DNA of 19,587 nucleotides from CADDYX01 sp045809945 (GTDB taxonomy: Bacteria; Verrucomicrobiota; Verrucomicrobiia; Chthoniobacterales; UBA10450): NCBI GenBank assembly GCA_045809945.1, contig JBJMWW010000183.1, positions 1 through 19,587 on the forward strand, read 5' to 3'. Positions 7,404 through 14,612 of this stretch are shown in pieces (positions within the stretch are counted from its first letter, which is position 1; the number at the start of each line of letters is the position of its first letter). The notes beneath the pieces are model-generated. The model was given only the letters and a program-made list of their open reading frames with translations, had not been told where the DNA came from and made no database searches. A program made the position numbers and the translations under genes.

Positions 7404-7990
7404 AAGTTGTTCGCGACATCGTGGTGATCGGTGCGCCGGTCGGAGGCGCGGGTGCGCTGACTTCTGTGGTGAGCTCGCTGCCGCCAGATTTGCCCGCAAC
7501 CGTGCTCGTTGTGCTGCACGCGCGGCCGGACAAGCCGATCCTGCTCGCGGACGCATTGAGCGCACCGGGTCGGCTCCGCGTTACCGAAGCGATCGATGGT
7601 GAACCGCTCGCGCCGCGACGAATCTATGTCGCCGCCGACGGCAAACATCTCCGGATTCGCAACGGATTGATTCGCCTCGAAGACAACGCGGGCGAGAGCG
7701 CTTGCTGTCCGTCGGTCGACGAACTGTTCCGCAGCGCCGCGGAGGAACACCGCGAGCGTGTCGTCGGCGTCGCGCTCGTTCACGTCGATGACGAAGGGTC
7801 GATCGGGCTCGCGTCGGTGCGCAGAAACGGCGGCCGGACGATCACGCATCGCAATGAACAAATGCAGGATCCGCCGCGCGATTCGCAAAACGGTGACCTG
7901 CTTTCGCACCACCACCTCGAGCTGGCGCAAGTGGGACCGCGAATCGTAGCCTACGTGCACGGCAAGAATGGTGTGGAAGAGCATCGCTGA
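7400..7990 (+). CDS. CheB-like methylesterase domain protein, catalytically degenerate
   Basis: A stand-alone domain of about 196 residues matching the CheB C-terminal methylesterase fold over its whole length: RDIVVIGAPVGGAGAL at 5-20, LPPDLPATVLVVLH at 27-40, AIDGEPLAPRRIYVAADGKHL at 64-84 in outline, SVDELFRSAA at 105-114, and VVGVALVHVDDEGSIGL at 121-137. The active serine of GASAGG is Pro13; the catalytic His is kept (H40); the aspartate of the S-G-x-x-x-D-G segment aligns with Glu132. It lacks a receiver domain and no CheR is nearby. I chose the TTG at 7400-7402, which overlaps the SDR stop as TTGA and follows GGGAAGAG; GTG codons at 7373 and 7382 are alternatives. It probably serves as a ligand-binding or protein-interaction module for the kinase that follows after 12 nt. 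Confidence 0.75.
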   Translation: MKVVRDIVVIGAPVGGAGALTSVVSSLPPDLPATVLVVLHARPDKPILLADALSAPGRLRVTEAIDGEPLAPRRIYVAADGKHLRIRNGLIRLEDNAGESACCPSVDELFRSAAEEHRERVVGVALVHVDDEGSIGLASVRRNGGRTITHRNEQMQDPPRDSQNGDLLSHHHLELAQVGPRIVAYVHGKNGVEEHR

Positions 7991-8002
7991 GCGGGCGCCC
8001 CG

Positions 8003-9199
8003 ATGAAGCGCTTGGCAGCAAACGCCCGATTTGATTCTTTAGCGGCGGTGCAGGGCAACCGGCGGCTAGAGGGAACCGAGCGGGCACTTCGCGAACGCGA
8101 GGTGACATTTACCGCGCTCGCGAAAGTCGCGCCCGTCGGCATCATGCGGTTCGACGCGGAAGGGCTGTGCAATTACGTGAATGACCGTTGGACGGCGCTC
8201 GCCGGAATCACAATCGACAGCGCGATTGGGAGCGGCTGGCAACGCGCAGTGCATCCCGAAGATCGCCCGAACGTGGTGCATCGCTGGAATCTGCTCCGGC
8301 TGAAGGACGAAAACTTTCGCGAGGAGTATCGCCTCTGCCGGCCAGACGGATCGATGCGCTGGGTGCTGGCCGAGGGAGCTCCACTCCGCAGTTACTCGGG
8401 ACGCCTGCTCGGGTTCATCCGTGCCGTGACCGACATCACGCCGCAACAAGAGCTGCAGCAGGAGCTGGCGTCCGCGCGCCAGCAACTTGAACAACGCGTC
8501 CGCGAGCGCACCACTGAGCTCGAGACAGAGATGAAGCACCGCGAGGAACTCGAGAAGCAACTGCTCGAGGCGAAAGAAGATGAGCAGCGGCGATTTCACG
8601 AAGATCTTCACGACGGTCTTGGCCAGTATCTCACCGGGATTGTGTTCCGGTTGTCGGCGTTGCAGCGCGATCTCGAGCGCGAGCAATCGCCACACGCCGC
8701 CGATGCCGGCAAAATCGCGGAGCTCGTGAACGAGACAATTACTCAGGCGCACGATCTTGCCCGTGGGATATATCCGGTGCCGCTGCGGCCGGATGGCCTC
8801 GTCATCGCGTTGCGCGAATTGCAACAGCAGTTGTGCGATCCGCAACTCGCCAACTGCGTTTTTGAATGTGACGAACCACTTGAGATCGATGATCCAGCGC
8901 TCGCTACTCATCTTTACCGGATCGCGCAGGAAGCCGTCACGAATGCGGTAAAATACAGCCGCGCATCGCGCATCACTATCGTGCTACGAAGGAGTGAAGG
9001 GTCGGCGCAACTGACGATCAGCGATGACGGCGTTGGCTTCGACCTGCAGCGGGCGGCGCGCGGCAATGGACTCGGCACGATGCAGCATCGCGCGCGTATT
9101 ATCGCCGCTCAGTTTTCCATCGAGTCACGCAAATCGCGCGGCACCAAAGTGAGCTGCACGTTTCCGCTAGGCAACCGCACTGATGCCGAAAAAAGCTGA
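8003..9199 (+). CDS. PAS-domain sensor histidine kinase, HisKA_3 (NarX/UhpB) class
   Basis: A 398-residue soluble kinase without membrane segments. An N-terminal PAS domain of the PAS_3 type spans roughly 36-147 (APVGIMRFDAEG; HPEDRPNV; FREEYRLCRPDGSMRWV; the C-terminal motif GFIRAVTDITPQQ). A coiled coil at 148-196 links it to the dimerisation domain with the phospho-acceptor in FHEDLHDGLGQ (H203). The ATPase domain has the N-box EAVTNAVKYS (N314), the G1 box DDGVGFD (341-347) and the G2 box GNGLGTMQHRA (354-364). It should autophosphorylate and pass phosphate to the response regulator, whose start codon overlaps the last 17 nt of this gene. The signal sensed is unknown. A CheB-PAS-kinase order without CheR resembles a split, reduced version of the large CheB-CheR-PAS-kinase hybrids. 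Confidence 0.93.
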   Translation: MKRLAANARFDSLAAVQGNRRLEGTERALREREVTFTALAKVAPVGIMRFDAEGLCNYVNDRWTALAGITIDSAIGSGWQRAVHPEDRPNVVHRWNLLRLKDENFREEYRLCRPDGSMRWVLAEGAPLRSYSGRLLGFIRAVTDITPQQELQQELASARQQLEQRVRERTTELETEMKHREELEKQLLEAKEDEQRRFHEDLHDGLGQYLTGIVFRLSALQRDLEREQSPHAADAGKIAELVNETITQAHDLARGIYPVPLRPDGLVIALRELQQQLCDPQLANCVFECDEPLEIDDPALATHLYRIAQEAVTNAVKYSRASRITIVLRRSEGSAQLTISDDGVGFDLQRAARGNGLGTMQHRARIIAAQFSIESRKSRGTKVSCTFPLGNRTDAEKS

Positions 9200-9848
9200 G
9201 AAGTCGCGTATTCTGCTGGTCGACGATCACGCCGTCGTGCGGGACGGACTCGCGCAGCTCATCGGGCGCGAGCCGGACCTGACGATCTGCGGTGAAGCGG
9301 CCAGTGCCGAAGAAGGTCTGCAGGTTGCGATGCGACTGCGGCCGAACCTGGCGGTTGTCGACATCAGTCTCGGTGGCGCGAATGGGATGGAGTTAATCAA
9401 GAACCTGCAAGCCTCCGGTCCCGAGATCGCAATTCTCGTGCTATCAATGCACGACGAGGCGCACTACGCCGAACGCGCGCTGCGTGCGGGCGCGAAAGGT
9501 TATGTGATGAAACGTGCGGCGCGTGATCGCATTCTCGAAGCGATCCGGACGGTGCTGCGCGGTGAGATCTTTGTGAGCGAAGCCATCAACAAGAGCATGA
9601 TTCATCGCTACCTTCACGGAGCCGAAGGCGCGCAGGCATCGCCGATCAGCCGGTTGAGCGATCGAGAGCTGGAAGTCCTGACGCTGATCGGCCGCGGCAA
9701 AAGTTCAAAGGAGATCGGCGAGCGACTGCATCTCAGCCAAAAAACGGTCGACAGTCACAAGACACATTTGAAAGAGAAGCTGAATCTTGGCGGCGCGCCG
9801 GAGCTGGTGAAGTTCGCGTTTGAGTGGGTCAGCTCGCAGCAAACCTAG
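9183..9848 (+). CDS. NarL/FixJ-family response regulator
   Basis: A 221-residue two-domain transcription factor. The receiver domain spans about 8-125, with the acidic pair D14-D15, phospho-acceptor D60 in AVVDISL, S88 and K110 (GYVMKRA). The LuxR-type helix-turn-helix occupies 156-215 (LSDRELEVLTLIGRGKSSKEIGE... LSQKTVDSHKTHLKEKL). It is the cognate partner of the overlapping kinase. The targets are unknown. The gene ends 3 nt from the stop of coxD on the other strand, so transcription of the two operons collides here, and regulation of the oxidase operon by this pair is a reasonable but untested guess. Confidence 0.94.
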   Translation: MPKKAEKSRILLVDDHAVVRDGLAQLIGREPDLTICGEAASAEEGLQVAMRLRPNLAVVDISLGGANGMELIKNLQASGPEIAILVLSMHDEAHYAERALRAGAKGYVMKRAARDRILEAIRTVLRGEIFVSEAINKSMIHRYLHGAEGAQASPISRLSDRELEVLTLIGRGKSSKEIGERLHLSQKTVDSHKTHLKEKLNLGGAPELVKFAFEWVSSQQT

Positions 9849-9851
9849 TTC

Positions 9852-10130
9852 TCAGCGCCAGCCACGGCTCAGGTAATCGCTCATCGCGAGCACAAGCATA
9901 ATGCCGAGCCAGAAAAATCCCGCGCCGACGAACAGCCACATCACCGGCTTGCCGTAGCGCATGTGCATGAAGAAGAGAATGATCAAGGCCGCTTTCGCGG
10001 CGGAGATCGACATCGCGACGATAGTGTTGAGCGGGCCGAGGTTGATGTAGGCGGCGGAAATCGTAAGGCCGAGAAACGCGAGCAGTGCGACACCGTTGAG
10101 GAGGTAAGTGCGAGCGGACGGAGCGTTCAT
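9852..10130 (-). CDS. coxD: Cytochrome c oxidase subunit IV (prokaryotic type)
   Basis: A 92-residue protein with three membrane helices (about 10-32, 38-58 and 62-84), including the KAALIILFFMHMRYGKP segment characteristic of the bacterial CyoD/CaaD-like subunit IV. It is an accessory subunit that stabilises the heme-copper oxidase core. It begins 3 nt after the coxC stop with no Shine-Dalgarno of its own, suggesting coupled translation, and is the last gene of the respiratory operon. No hairpin terminator is visible after it, because the convergent response regulator gene starts 3 nt further on. Confidence 0.9.
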   Translation of the reverse strand: MNAPSARTYLLNGVALLAFLGLTISAAYINLGPLNTIVAMSISAAKAALIILFFMHMRYGKPVMWLFVGAGFFWLGIMLVLAMSDYLSRGWR

Positions 10131-10133
10131 TGG

Positions 10134-10787
10134 TTACGTATGCCGATCGATCATGTAGATAAGCGGGAAGAGAAAGACCCACACGATGTCGACGAAGTGC
10201 CAATAGAGGCCTAACAACTCGACCGGCGTGTCGTGGTTGTGGAATGCGTTCGTCAGCCAGGCGCGTAATGCAAAGAAGCTGATGAGCAACACACCGATCG
10301 TGACGTGCAGCGCGTGTACCCCCGTCATCAGCCAGTACAAGTAGTAGAAGAGCTCGGCGTGTTTCGCGTCGGGTGAGTCGATGTGAAATCCGCCGCCGGG
10401 AAAGAGACCTTCGTGAATTTCGCGTGCGTATTCGAAGCCTTTGATGACAAGGAAGAGTGCACCTAACGATGCGGTGACGAACAGCAGCAGGCCGAGTAAG
10501 CCACGTTTATTCTGTGATGCGGCGCGAACCGCGAATGCCATCACCGTGCTGCTGATCAACAGCACGGCGGTGTTTGTTCCTCCAAATGCAATCAGAGTAT
10601 GCCGACTCGCATCGGCGAACGCCTGCGGATATGCATAGCGATAGGCGGTGTAGGCGAGGAACATCCCGCCGAAAAACAAAACTTCGGTGGCGAGAAAGAG
10701 CCACATGCCCATCGTCGCGGCATCGCGCTGTTGCTCCGCGTCGTCGAACTGATGTTCGAGCGGAACTTCCAACAACTCGTTAGGCAT
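10134..10787 (-). CDS. coxC: Cytochrome c oxidase subunit III
   Basis: A 217-residue membrane protein with five predicted helices, the short form of subunit III. Family landmarks are GMWLFLATEVLFFGGMFLAY (27-46, with E35), GFEYAREI (117-124), GVHALHVTIG (156-165) and WHFVDIVWVFLFPLIYM (196-212). It carries no redox centre; it stabilises subunit I and its proton uptake. GGAG lies 7 nt before the ATG, inside the end of coxA, with which it overlaps by 8 nt. Confidence 0.95.
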   Translation of the reverse strand: MPNELLEVPLEHQFDDAEQQRDAATMGMWLFLATEVLFFGGMFLAYTAYRYAYPQAFADASRHTLIAFGGTNTAVLLISSTVMAFAVRAASQNKRGLLGLLLFVTASLGALFLVIKGFEYAREIHEGLFPGGGFHIDSPDAKHAELFYYLYWLMTGVHALHVTIGVLLISFFALRAWLTNAFHNHDTPVELLGLYWHFVDIVWVFLFPLIYMIDRHT

Positions 10788-12438
10788 GCGCGTGCTCCAG
10801 TTCAGCTTCCGCCGCGCGCGGATCGTAGCGATACGGCTCTTCGTCGACGATCGGTGTGACTTCGAAATTGTCCGGCGGCGGCGGCGACGCCGTTGTCCAT
10901 TCGAGACCGGTCGCGCGCCATGGATTCGGCCCGGCTACTTTGCCGTACTTCCAGGACCAAAGCAGATAAGCGAGCGGTAACAGGTAGCCGACGGCGAGGA
11001 TCGAGGCGCCGGCGCTCGACAAGACATTCAGCACCTGAAACTCGGGCGCGTAGACGTGATACCGACGCGGCATGCCGAGGTAACCGAGAATGAATTGCGG
11101 GAAGAAGGTGAGATTGAAGCCGAGGAAAATGGTGATCGCGCTCAGCCGCGCGAGCCGTTCGGGATACATGCGCCCGCTGATTTTCGGCCACCAGAAATGG
11201 AGCGCGCCGAGATACGCCATCACCATTCCACCAACCATAATGTAGTGGAAGTGCGCGATGACGAAGTAGGTGTCATGCACGTGCACATCGACCGCGAGCG
11301 AGGCGAGGAACAGACCAGTCAGGCCGCCGATGGTGAACAAGCCGATGAAGCCGAGCGCGTAGAGCATCGGTGTGGCGAACCAGATCGAGCCTTTGTAAAG
11401 CGTCGCCGTCCAGTTGAAGACTTTGATCGCGGACGGGATCGAGACCATGAAGCTGAGCACGCTGAAAATCATGCCGGCGTAAATCGATTGGCTGCTCACA
11501 AACATGTGATGGCCCCAGACGAGAAACCCGAGCACGCCGATCGCGACACTCGCGTAAGCAACGAAGTGGTAACCAAAGATCGGACGTCGCGCGAAGCACG
11601 GGATCAGCTCGCTGACCACCCCCATGCCCGGCAGGATCATGATGTAAACCGCGGGATGGGAGTAGAACCAGAAGAGATGTTGGAAGAGGAGCGGATCGCC
11701 ACCTAGCGCGGGATTGAATATCCCGACTCCGAACGCGCGCTCGAGCGCCATGAGGGCGAGCGTCATCGCCAGCACCGGCGTCGCGAGGACGAGGATGATG
11801 CTCGTTGTGTAAAGCGACCAGACGAAAACCGGCAGCCGCGACCATGTCATACCTGGCGCGCGCATTTTGTGCGTCGTAACAATGAAGTTAAGGCCGGTGA
11901 GGATTGAGCCGAAGCCGGCGATGAAAATTCCCGTTGCCATCGCAATGACGTGGCCGTTCGCGTAGGTGCTGCTGTAGGGCGTGTAAAACGTCCAGCCGGT
12001 ATCGACGCCGCCGGTCACGATCGAGAAAATCGCGAACGTGCCACCGGCCATAAAGAGATACCAGCTGAGCAGATTCAGTTTCGGGAAGGCGACGTCGCGC
12101 GCGCCGAGCATCATCGGCAGGCAAAAATTTCCGAGCACGGTCGGAATCGACGGGATCAGAAAGAACCAAACCATCACGACGCCGTGGATGGTGAAGAGCT
12201 TGTTGTAAGTCTCGCTCGTTACGAGATCGCCCTGCGGCGTGAGCAATTCGATCCGCATCAACGTCGCCGCCGCTCCGCCGATGAAAAAGAAGAGCGTGAT
12301 CGAAACCATGTAGAGCAGCGCGATGCGCTTGTGATCGGTCGTGAGCAGCCAGGACGAGATCGTCTGCTTCGCATTCAAATAGCTCGGCTCCACGCGCGGG
12401 ATCGGCTGCGATGCCGCTTGTAAGGTTGCCGTCGTCAT
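10780..12438 (-). CDS. coxA: Cytochrome c oxidase subunit I, heme-copper oxidase type A2
   Basis: The 552-residue catalytic subunit, twelve membrane helices, reducing O2 to water while pumping protons. Ligands in view: H85 (TIHGVVM) and H398 for the low-spin heme; H261, H310 and H311 for CuB; H396 in IAHFHY for the high-spin heme. The active-site tyrosine is Y265, four residues after H261. The segment reads YSHPAVY (259-265): the Tyr-Ser pair replaces the D-channel glutamate of type A1 enzymes (HPEVY), the signature of type A2 oxidases such as the Rhodothermus caa3. K339 of the K-channel (SIPSAIKVFNW) and D115 (LGARDVAFP) are conserved, while the usual NN after it reads NL (122-123). The start overlaps the coxB stop as ATGA and has the strongest Shine-Dalgarno of the operon. 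Confidence 0.97.
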   Translation of the reverse strand: MTTATLQAASQPIPRVEPSYLNAKQTISSWLLTTDHKRIALLYMVSITLFFFIGGAAATLMRIELLTPQGDLVTSETYNKLFTIHGVVMVWFFLIPSIPTVLGNFCLPMMLGARDVAFPKLNLLSWYLFMAGGTFAIFSIVTGGVDTGWTFYTPYSSTYANGHVIAMATGIFIAGFGSILTGLNFIVTTHKMRAPGMTWSRLPVFVWSLYTTSIILVLATPVLAMTLALMALERAFGVGIFNPALGGDPLLFQHLFWFYSHPAVYIMILPGMGVVSELIPCFARRPIFGYHFVAYASVAIGVLGFLVWGHHMFVSSQSIYAGMIFSVLSFMVSIPSAIKVFNWTATLYKGSIWFATPMLYALGFIGLFTIGGLTGLFLASLAVDVHVHDTYFVIAHFHYIMVGGMVMAYLGALHFWWPKISGRMYPERLARLSAITIFLGFNLTFFPQFILGYLGMPRRYHVYAPEFQVLNVLSSAGASILAVGYLLPLAYLLWSWKYGKVAGPNPWRATGLEWTTASPPPPDNFEVTPIVDEEPYRYDPRAAEAELEHAHA

Positions 12439-13379
12439 TGTTCCTCCTTTCCGCCTAACGACTTCAAGTAGGCGATGATCGCGTTCAGTTCGTCTTCGCT
12501 GATCTGCCCTTGATAGGTCGGCATCACTGACGCGAAGCCGGCCGCGACTTGTTTGTTAGGCAACAGAATCGAGTCGCGAATGTATTGCTCGTCCGCGGTC
12601 ACGAATGTGCCGTCGGCAATCGGAACGCGCTTGCCGTAGATGCCGTCGAGCAGCGGCGCGTGAATCGTCGAGTTCGCCTCGTGACAACCGCTGCAGCCGC
12701 GCATGTGAAACGCGCGTTCACCTTGCGCGACTAGCGAATCCGGCGCTGGTTGGCTGGCAAGCCACTTGGCATGCTCGGCCGCTTCCATCACGTAAACCCA
12801 GCCCGTCATCTTCGAGTGATCGGTGCCGCAATATTGCGAGCAGAACAGATGATACTTTCCCGGCTTCGTCGGCGTGAACCACTCCGTGGTGTAACGGCCC
12901 GGCACGACGTCCTGTTTGTTGCGGAAATCCGGAATGAAGACGTCGTGGATCACGTCCTGCGAAGTCATGATCAGCTTCACCGGCCGGCCGACTGGCACGT
13001 GGATTTCGTTAATCTCGCGCCGGCCGTCGGCGTGCTGCACTTTCCACATCCATTGTTTGCCGACGATGTAGATCTCGCTCGCGTCCGCCGGAGGTCGGGA
13101 CATGCCAAAGAAAACTTCCGCCGCCCAAAAAAATAGCCCGAGGAAAATGATCATCGGGATCACCGTCCACGTGATCTCCAGCCGGATTGGCGAGCCTTTC
13201 GGCGGCGTGCGATCGGCGCGGGAGCCGCGTCGATACCGAATACAAAACCAAATGATCGCAATGCAAACGCCGAACGCGACGAAGCCGCAAAGCGCGAGCA
13301 GCGCGAAATAAATGTGATCGACCTGCGGCGCGAGATTCGACGCGCTGGTTGGGAACAGGGAGTTGAAGAACGTCCGCAT
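12435..13379 (-). CDS. coxB: Cytochrome c oxidase subunit II with fused cytochrome c domain (caa3 type)
   Basis: A 314-residue subunit II. Two membrane helices (about 23-48 and 69-91) are followed by a periplasmic cupredoxin domain carrying the binuclear CuA site: H145 (IHDVFIPDF), C180, C184, H188 and M191 in CSQYCGTDHSKM. A mono-heme cytochrome c domain follows at about 215-310, with CSGCH at 229-233 and M286 (VMPTYQGQ) as the sixth ligand. The fusion makes this a caa3-type oxidase that can take electrons directly from ActE of Alternative Complex III or from a soluble cytochrome. The ATG lies 1 nt after the SCO stop and has no Shine-Dalgarno, so translation is probably coupled. Confidence 0.96.
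   Translation of the reverse strand: MRTFFNSLFPTSASNLAPQVDHIYFALLALCGFVAFGVCIAIIWFCIRYRRGSRADRTPPKGSPIRLEITWTVIPMIIFLGLFFWAAEVFFGMSRPPADASEIYIVGKQWMWKVQHADGRREINEIHVPVGRPVKLIMTSQDVIHDVFIPDFRNKQDVVPGRYTTEWFTPTKPGKYHLFCSQYCGTDHSKMTGWVYVMEAAEHAKWLASQPAPDSLVAQGERAFHMRGCSGCHEANSTIHAPLLDGIYGKRVPIADGTFVTADEQYIRDSILLPNKQVAAGFASVMPTYQGQISEDELNAIIAYLKSLGGKEEQ
12441..12450 (-). promoter_or_regulatory. Strong ribosome binding site of coxA
   Basis: Read on the minus strand this is AAAGGAGGAA, nearly the complete anti-Shine-Dalgarno complement, placed just before the ATGA at the coxB/coxA junction and inside coxB. Its strength, compared with no visible site for coxB or coxD, suggests that subunit I is translated more independently. 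Confidence 0.75.
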
Positions 13380-13380
13380 G

Positions 13381-14163
13381 TCAGAACGCGAAGCGGCGCT
13401 CGCGGAGAACGTTCACGACGATGTAAGCAACGATCGCGAGCACAGTTCCGATGCCGGCGAACTGCATGACGCGCGTGATGAGCAACCCGTAGCGACCGGT
13501 CTGCGGGTTATAGTGAAAGCAGAGCAGGAAAACGCGATCGGCTAACGAGCCGATTTGTTCGCGCGACGCTTCGATCAAGGCCAGCCGCACCTCGCGCGGG
13601 GGATATTCGATCCCAGGAAAGTAGCGCGCGGCTTTGCCTTGCGGCGTCAGCACCATGATCGTGCTCGGATGCGCGAACTGCCGCGTCGCATCGTCGTAGG
13701 CGAAATGATAACCGACCGCATTCGCGAGCTGCGCGATAGAATCTTTGTCGCCGACGAGGAAGTGCCAGCCATCAGCCGCTCCGGCGCGCCCGTAGCGCTC
13801 GATGTAGATCTGCTTTTTTGCCGCGGCGAGCGCCGCTTGTTCGCGCGGATCGAAGCTGACCACGACGATCTGGTAGTCTTTGCCCGCGTCGAACTTCAGC
13901 TCATGCGCGGTTTGCAGAATGCCGTTGAGCACGAGCGTGCAAAGGTTCGGACATTCATAGTAAGCGAGCGCCAGAATCACCGGCTTACCGCCGAAGTAAT
14001 TGCCGAGCTCGACGCTGCGCCCATGCTCATCGCGAAAGCGGACTTGCAATGGAACCTGCGCGTTGAGCTTCTGCTCGAGACCGGCATGGGCAGCGATCTG
14101 TTCCTGCGGAGTGACAGCGAACGCACTCGTCAGGCAGACGAAACAAAGCAGAGCGCGTTTCAT
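13381..14163 (-). CDS. SCO1/SenC-family copper chaperone
   Basis: A 260-residue periplasmic thioredoxin-fold protein of the SCO family, which delivers copper to, or reduces, the CuA site of oxidase subunit II. An N-terminal signal (MKRALLCFVCLTSAFA) precedes the domain; the copper ligands are C71 and C75 in CPNLC and H165 in FAHPSTI. Unusually for short SCO proteins, a C-terminal extension ends in a second hydrophobic helix at about 233-252 followed by basic RERRFAF, so the protein is tethered by its C-terminus. It sits immediately before coxB, its expected client, and overlaps the preceding small membrane protein gene as ATGA. Confidence 0.94.
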   Translation of the reverse strand: MKRALLCFVCLTSAFAVTPQEQIAAHAGLEQKLNAQVPLQVRFRDEHGRSVELGNYFGGKPVILALAYYECPNLCTLVLNGILQTAHELKFDAGKDYQIVVVSFDPREQAALAAAKKQIYIERYGRAGAADGWHFLVGDKDSIAQLANAVGYHFAYDDATRQFAHPSTIMVLTPQGKAARYFPGIEYPPREVRLALIEASREQIGSLADRVFLLCFHYNPQTGRYGLLITRVMQFAGIGTVLAIVAYIVVNVLRERRFAF

Positions 14164-14612
14164 GGCTTCGGCGCAGTTGCCGCCGCTTTTTGTTGCTGCA
14201 GTTGTTCCGGCGTGATGCCGCTCGAATTGTTTGTGCCAGGTCCGCGCGTCGGCAGTCCGCGCTGCGCAATCAAATCGATCGCGCGCTCGATCGGAATGCG
14301 GACAATGCCGCGCTCTTTATTGATCCAGCCGTAGCTGTTCAGCTCTTCTTCTTCGCTCGTGCGAAAGCGACTGAATTCCGGAACCGGATTGGGCTGCAAC
14401 CGCGGCTCGGGTGCGACAACGCGCGGTTGCAGGACGATCCGCGACGGCGCATCCGGCGAAGGATGTTGACGCTTGAACAAGACGAACAATCCGCCGAGCG
14501 CGAGATGAATGATTATGGCGCTGACGACGAGCCCAACCGCGAACCAGACGACGGCGCGGACATTCACGTCACGCGGTTCGTAGCCCAGCTTTCGTGCGGC
14601 TTGTTCAGCCAT
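14160..14612 (-). CDS. Conserved small single-pass membrane protein between actF and SCO
   Basis: A 150-residue protein with an N-terminal cytoplasmic YEPRDVNVRA motif (11-20), one membrane helix at about 21-46, and a periplasmic proline-rich tail containing SEEEELNSYGWINKERGIVRIPIERAIDLI in outline (90-119; key residues Y94, G95, W96, I103 to R105, I108). I recall similar small proteins at the same place in other ACIII-caa3 operons, usually unannotated. Its role is unknown; assembly of the oxidase or attachment of ACIII to the caa3 oxidase are possibilities suggested only by position. It overlaps actF by 8 nt and SCO by 4 nt. Confidence 0.85.
   Translation of the reverse strand: MAEQAARKLGYEPRDVNVRAVVWFAVGLVVSAIIIHLALGGLFVLFKRQHPSPDAPSRIVLQPRVVAPEPRLQPNPVPEFSRFRTSEEEELNSYGWINKERGIVRIPIERAIDLIAQRGLPTRGPGTNNSSGITPEQLQQQKAAATAPKP

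Noticed and set aside
8003..8190. Chemotaxis role for the CheB-like/kinase pair
   Set aside because: No CheA, CheW, CheY, CheR or receptor gene is present, the kinase is of the HisKA_3 class, and the regulator has a DNA-binding domain.
11056..11706. A 216-codon plus-strand frame antisense to coxA
   Set aside because: A highly charged sequence arising from the reverse complement of hydrophobic helices; no resemblance to a protein family.
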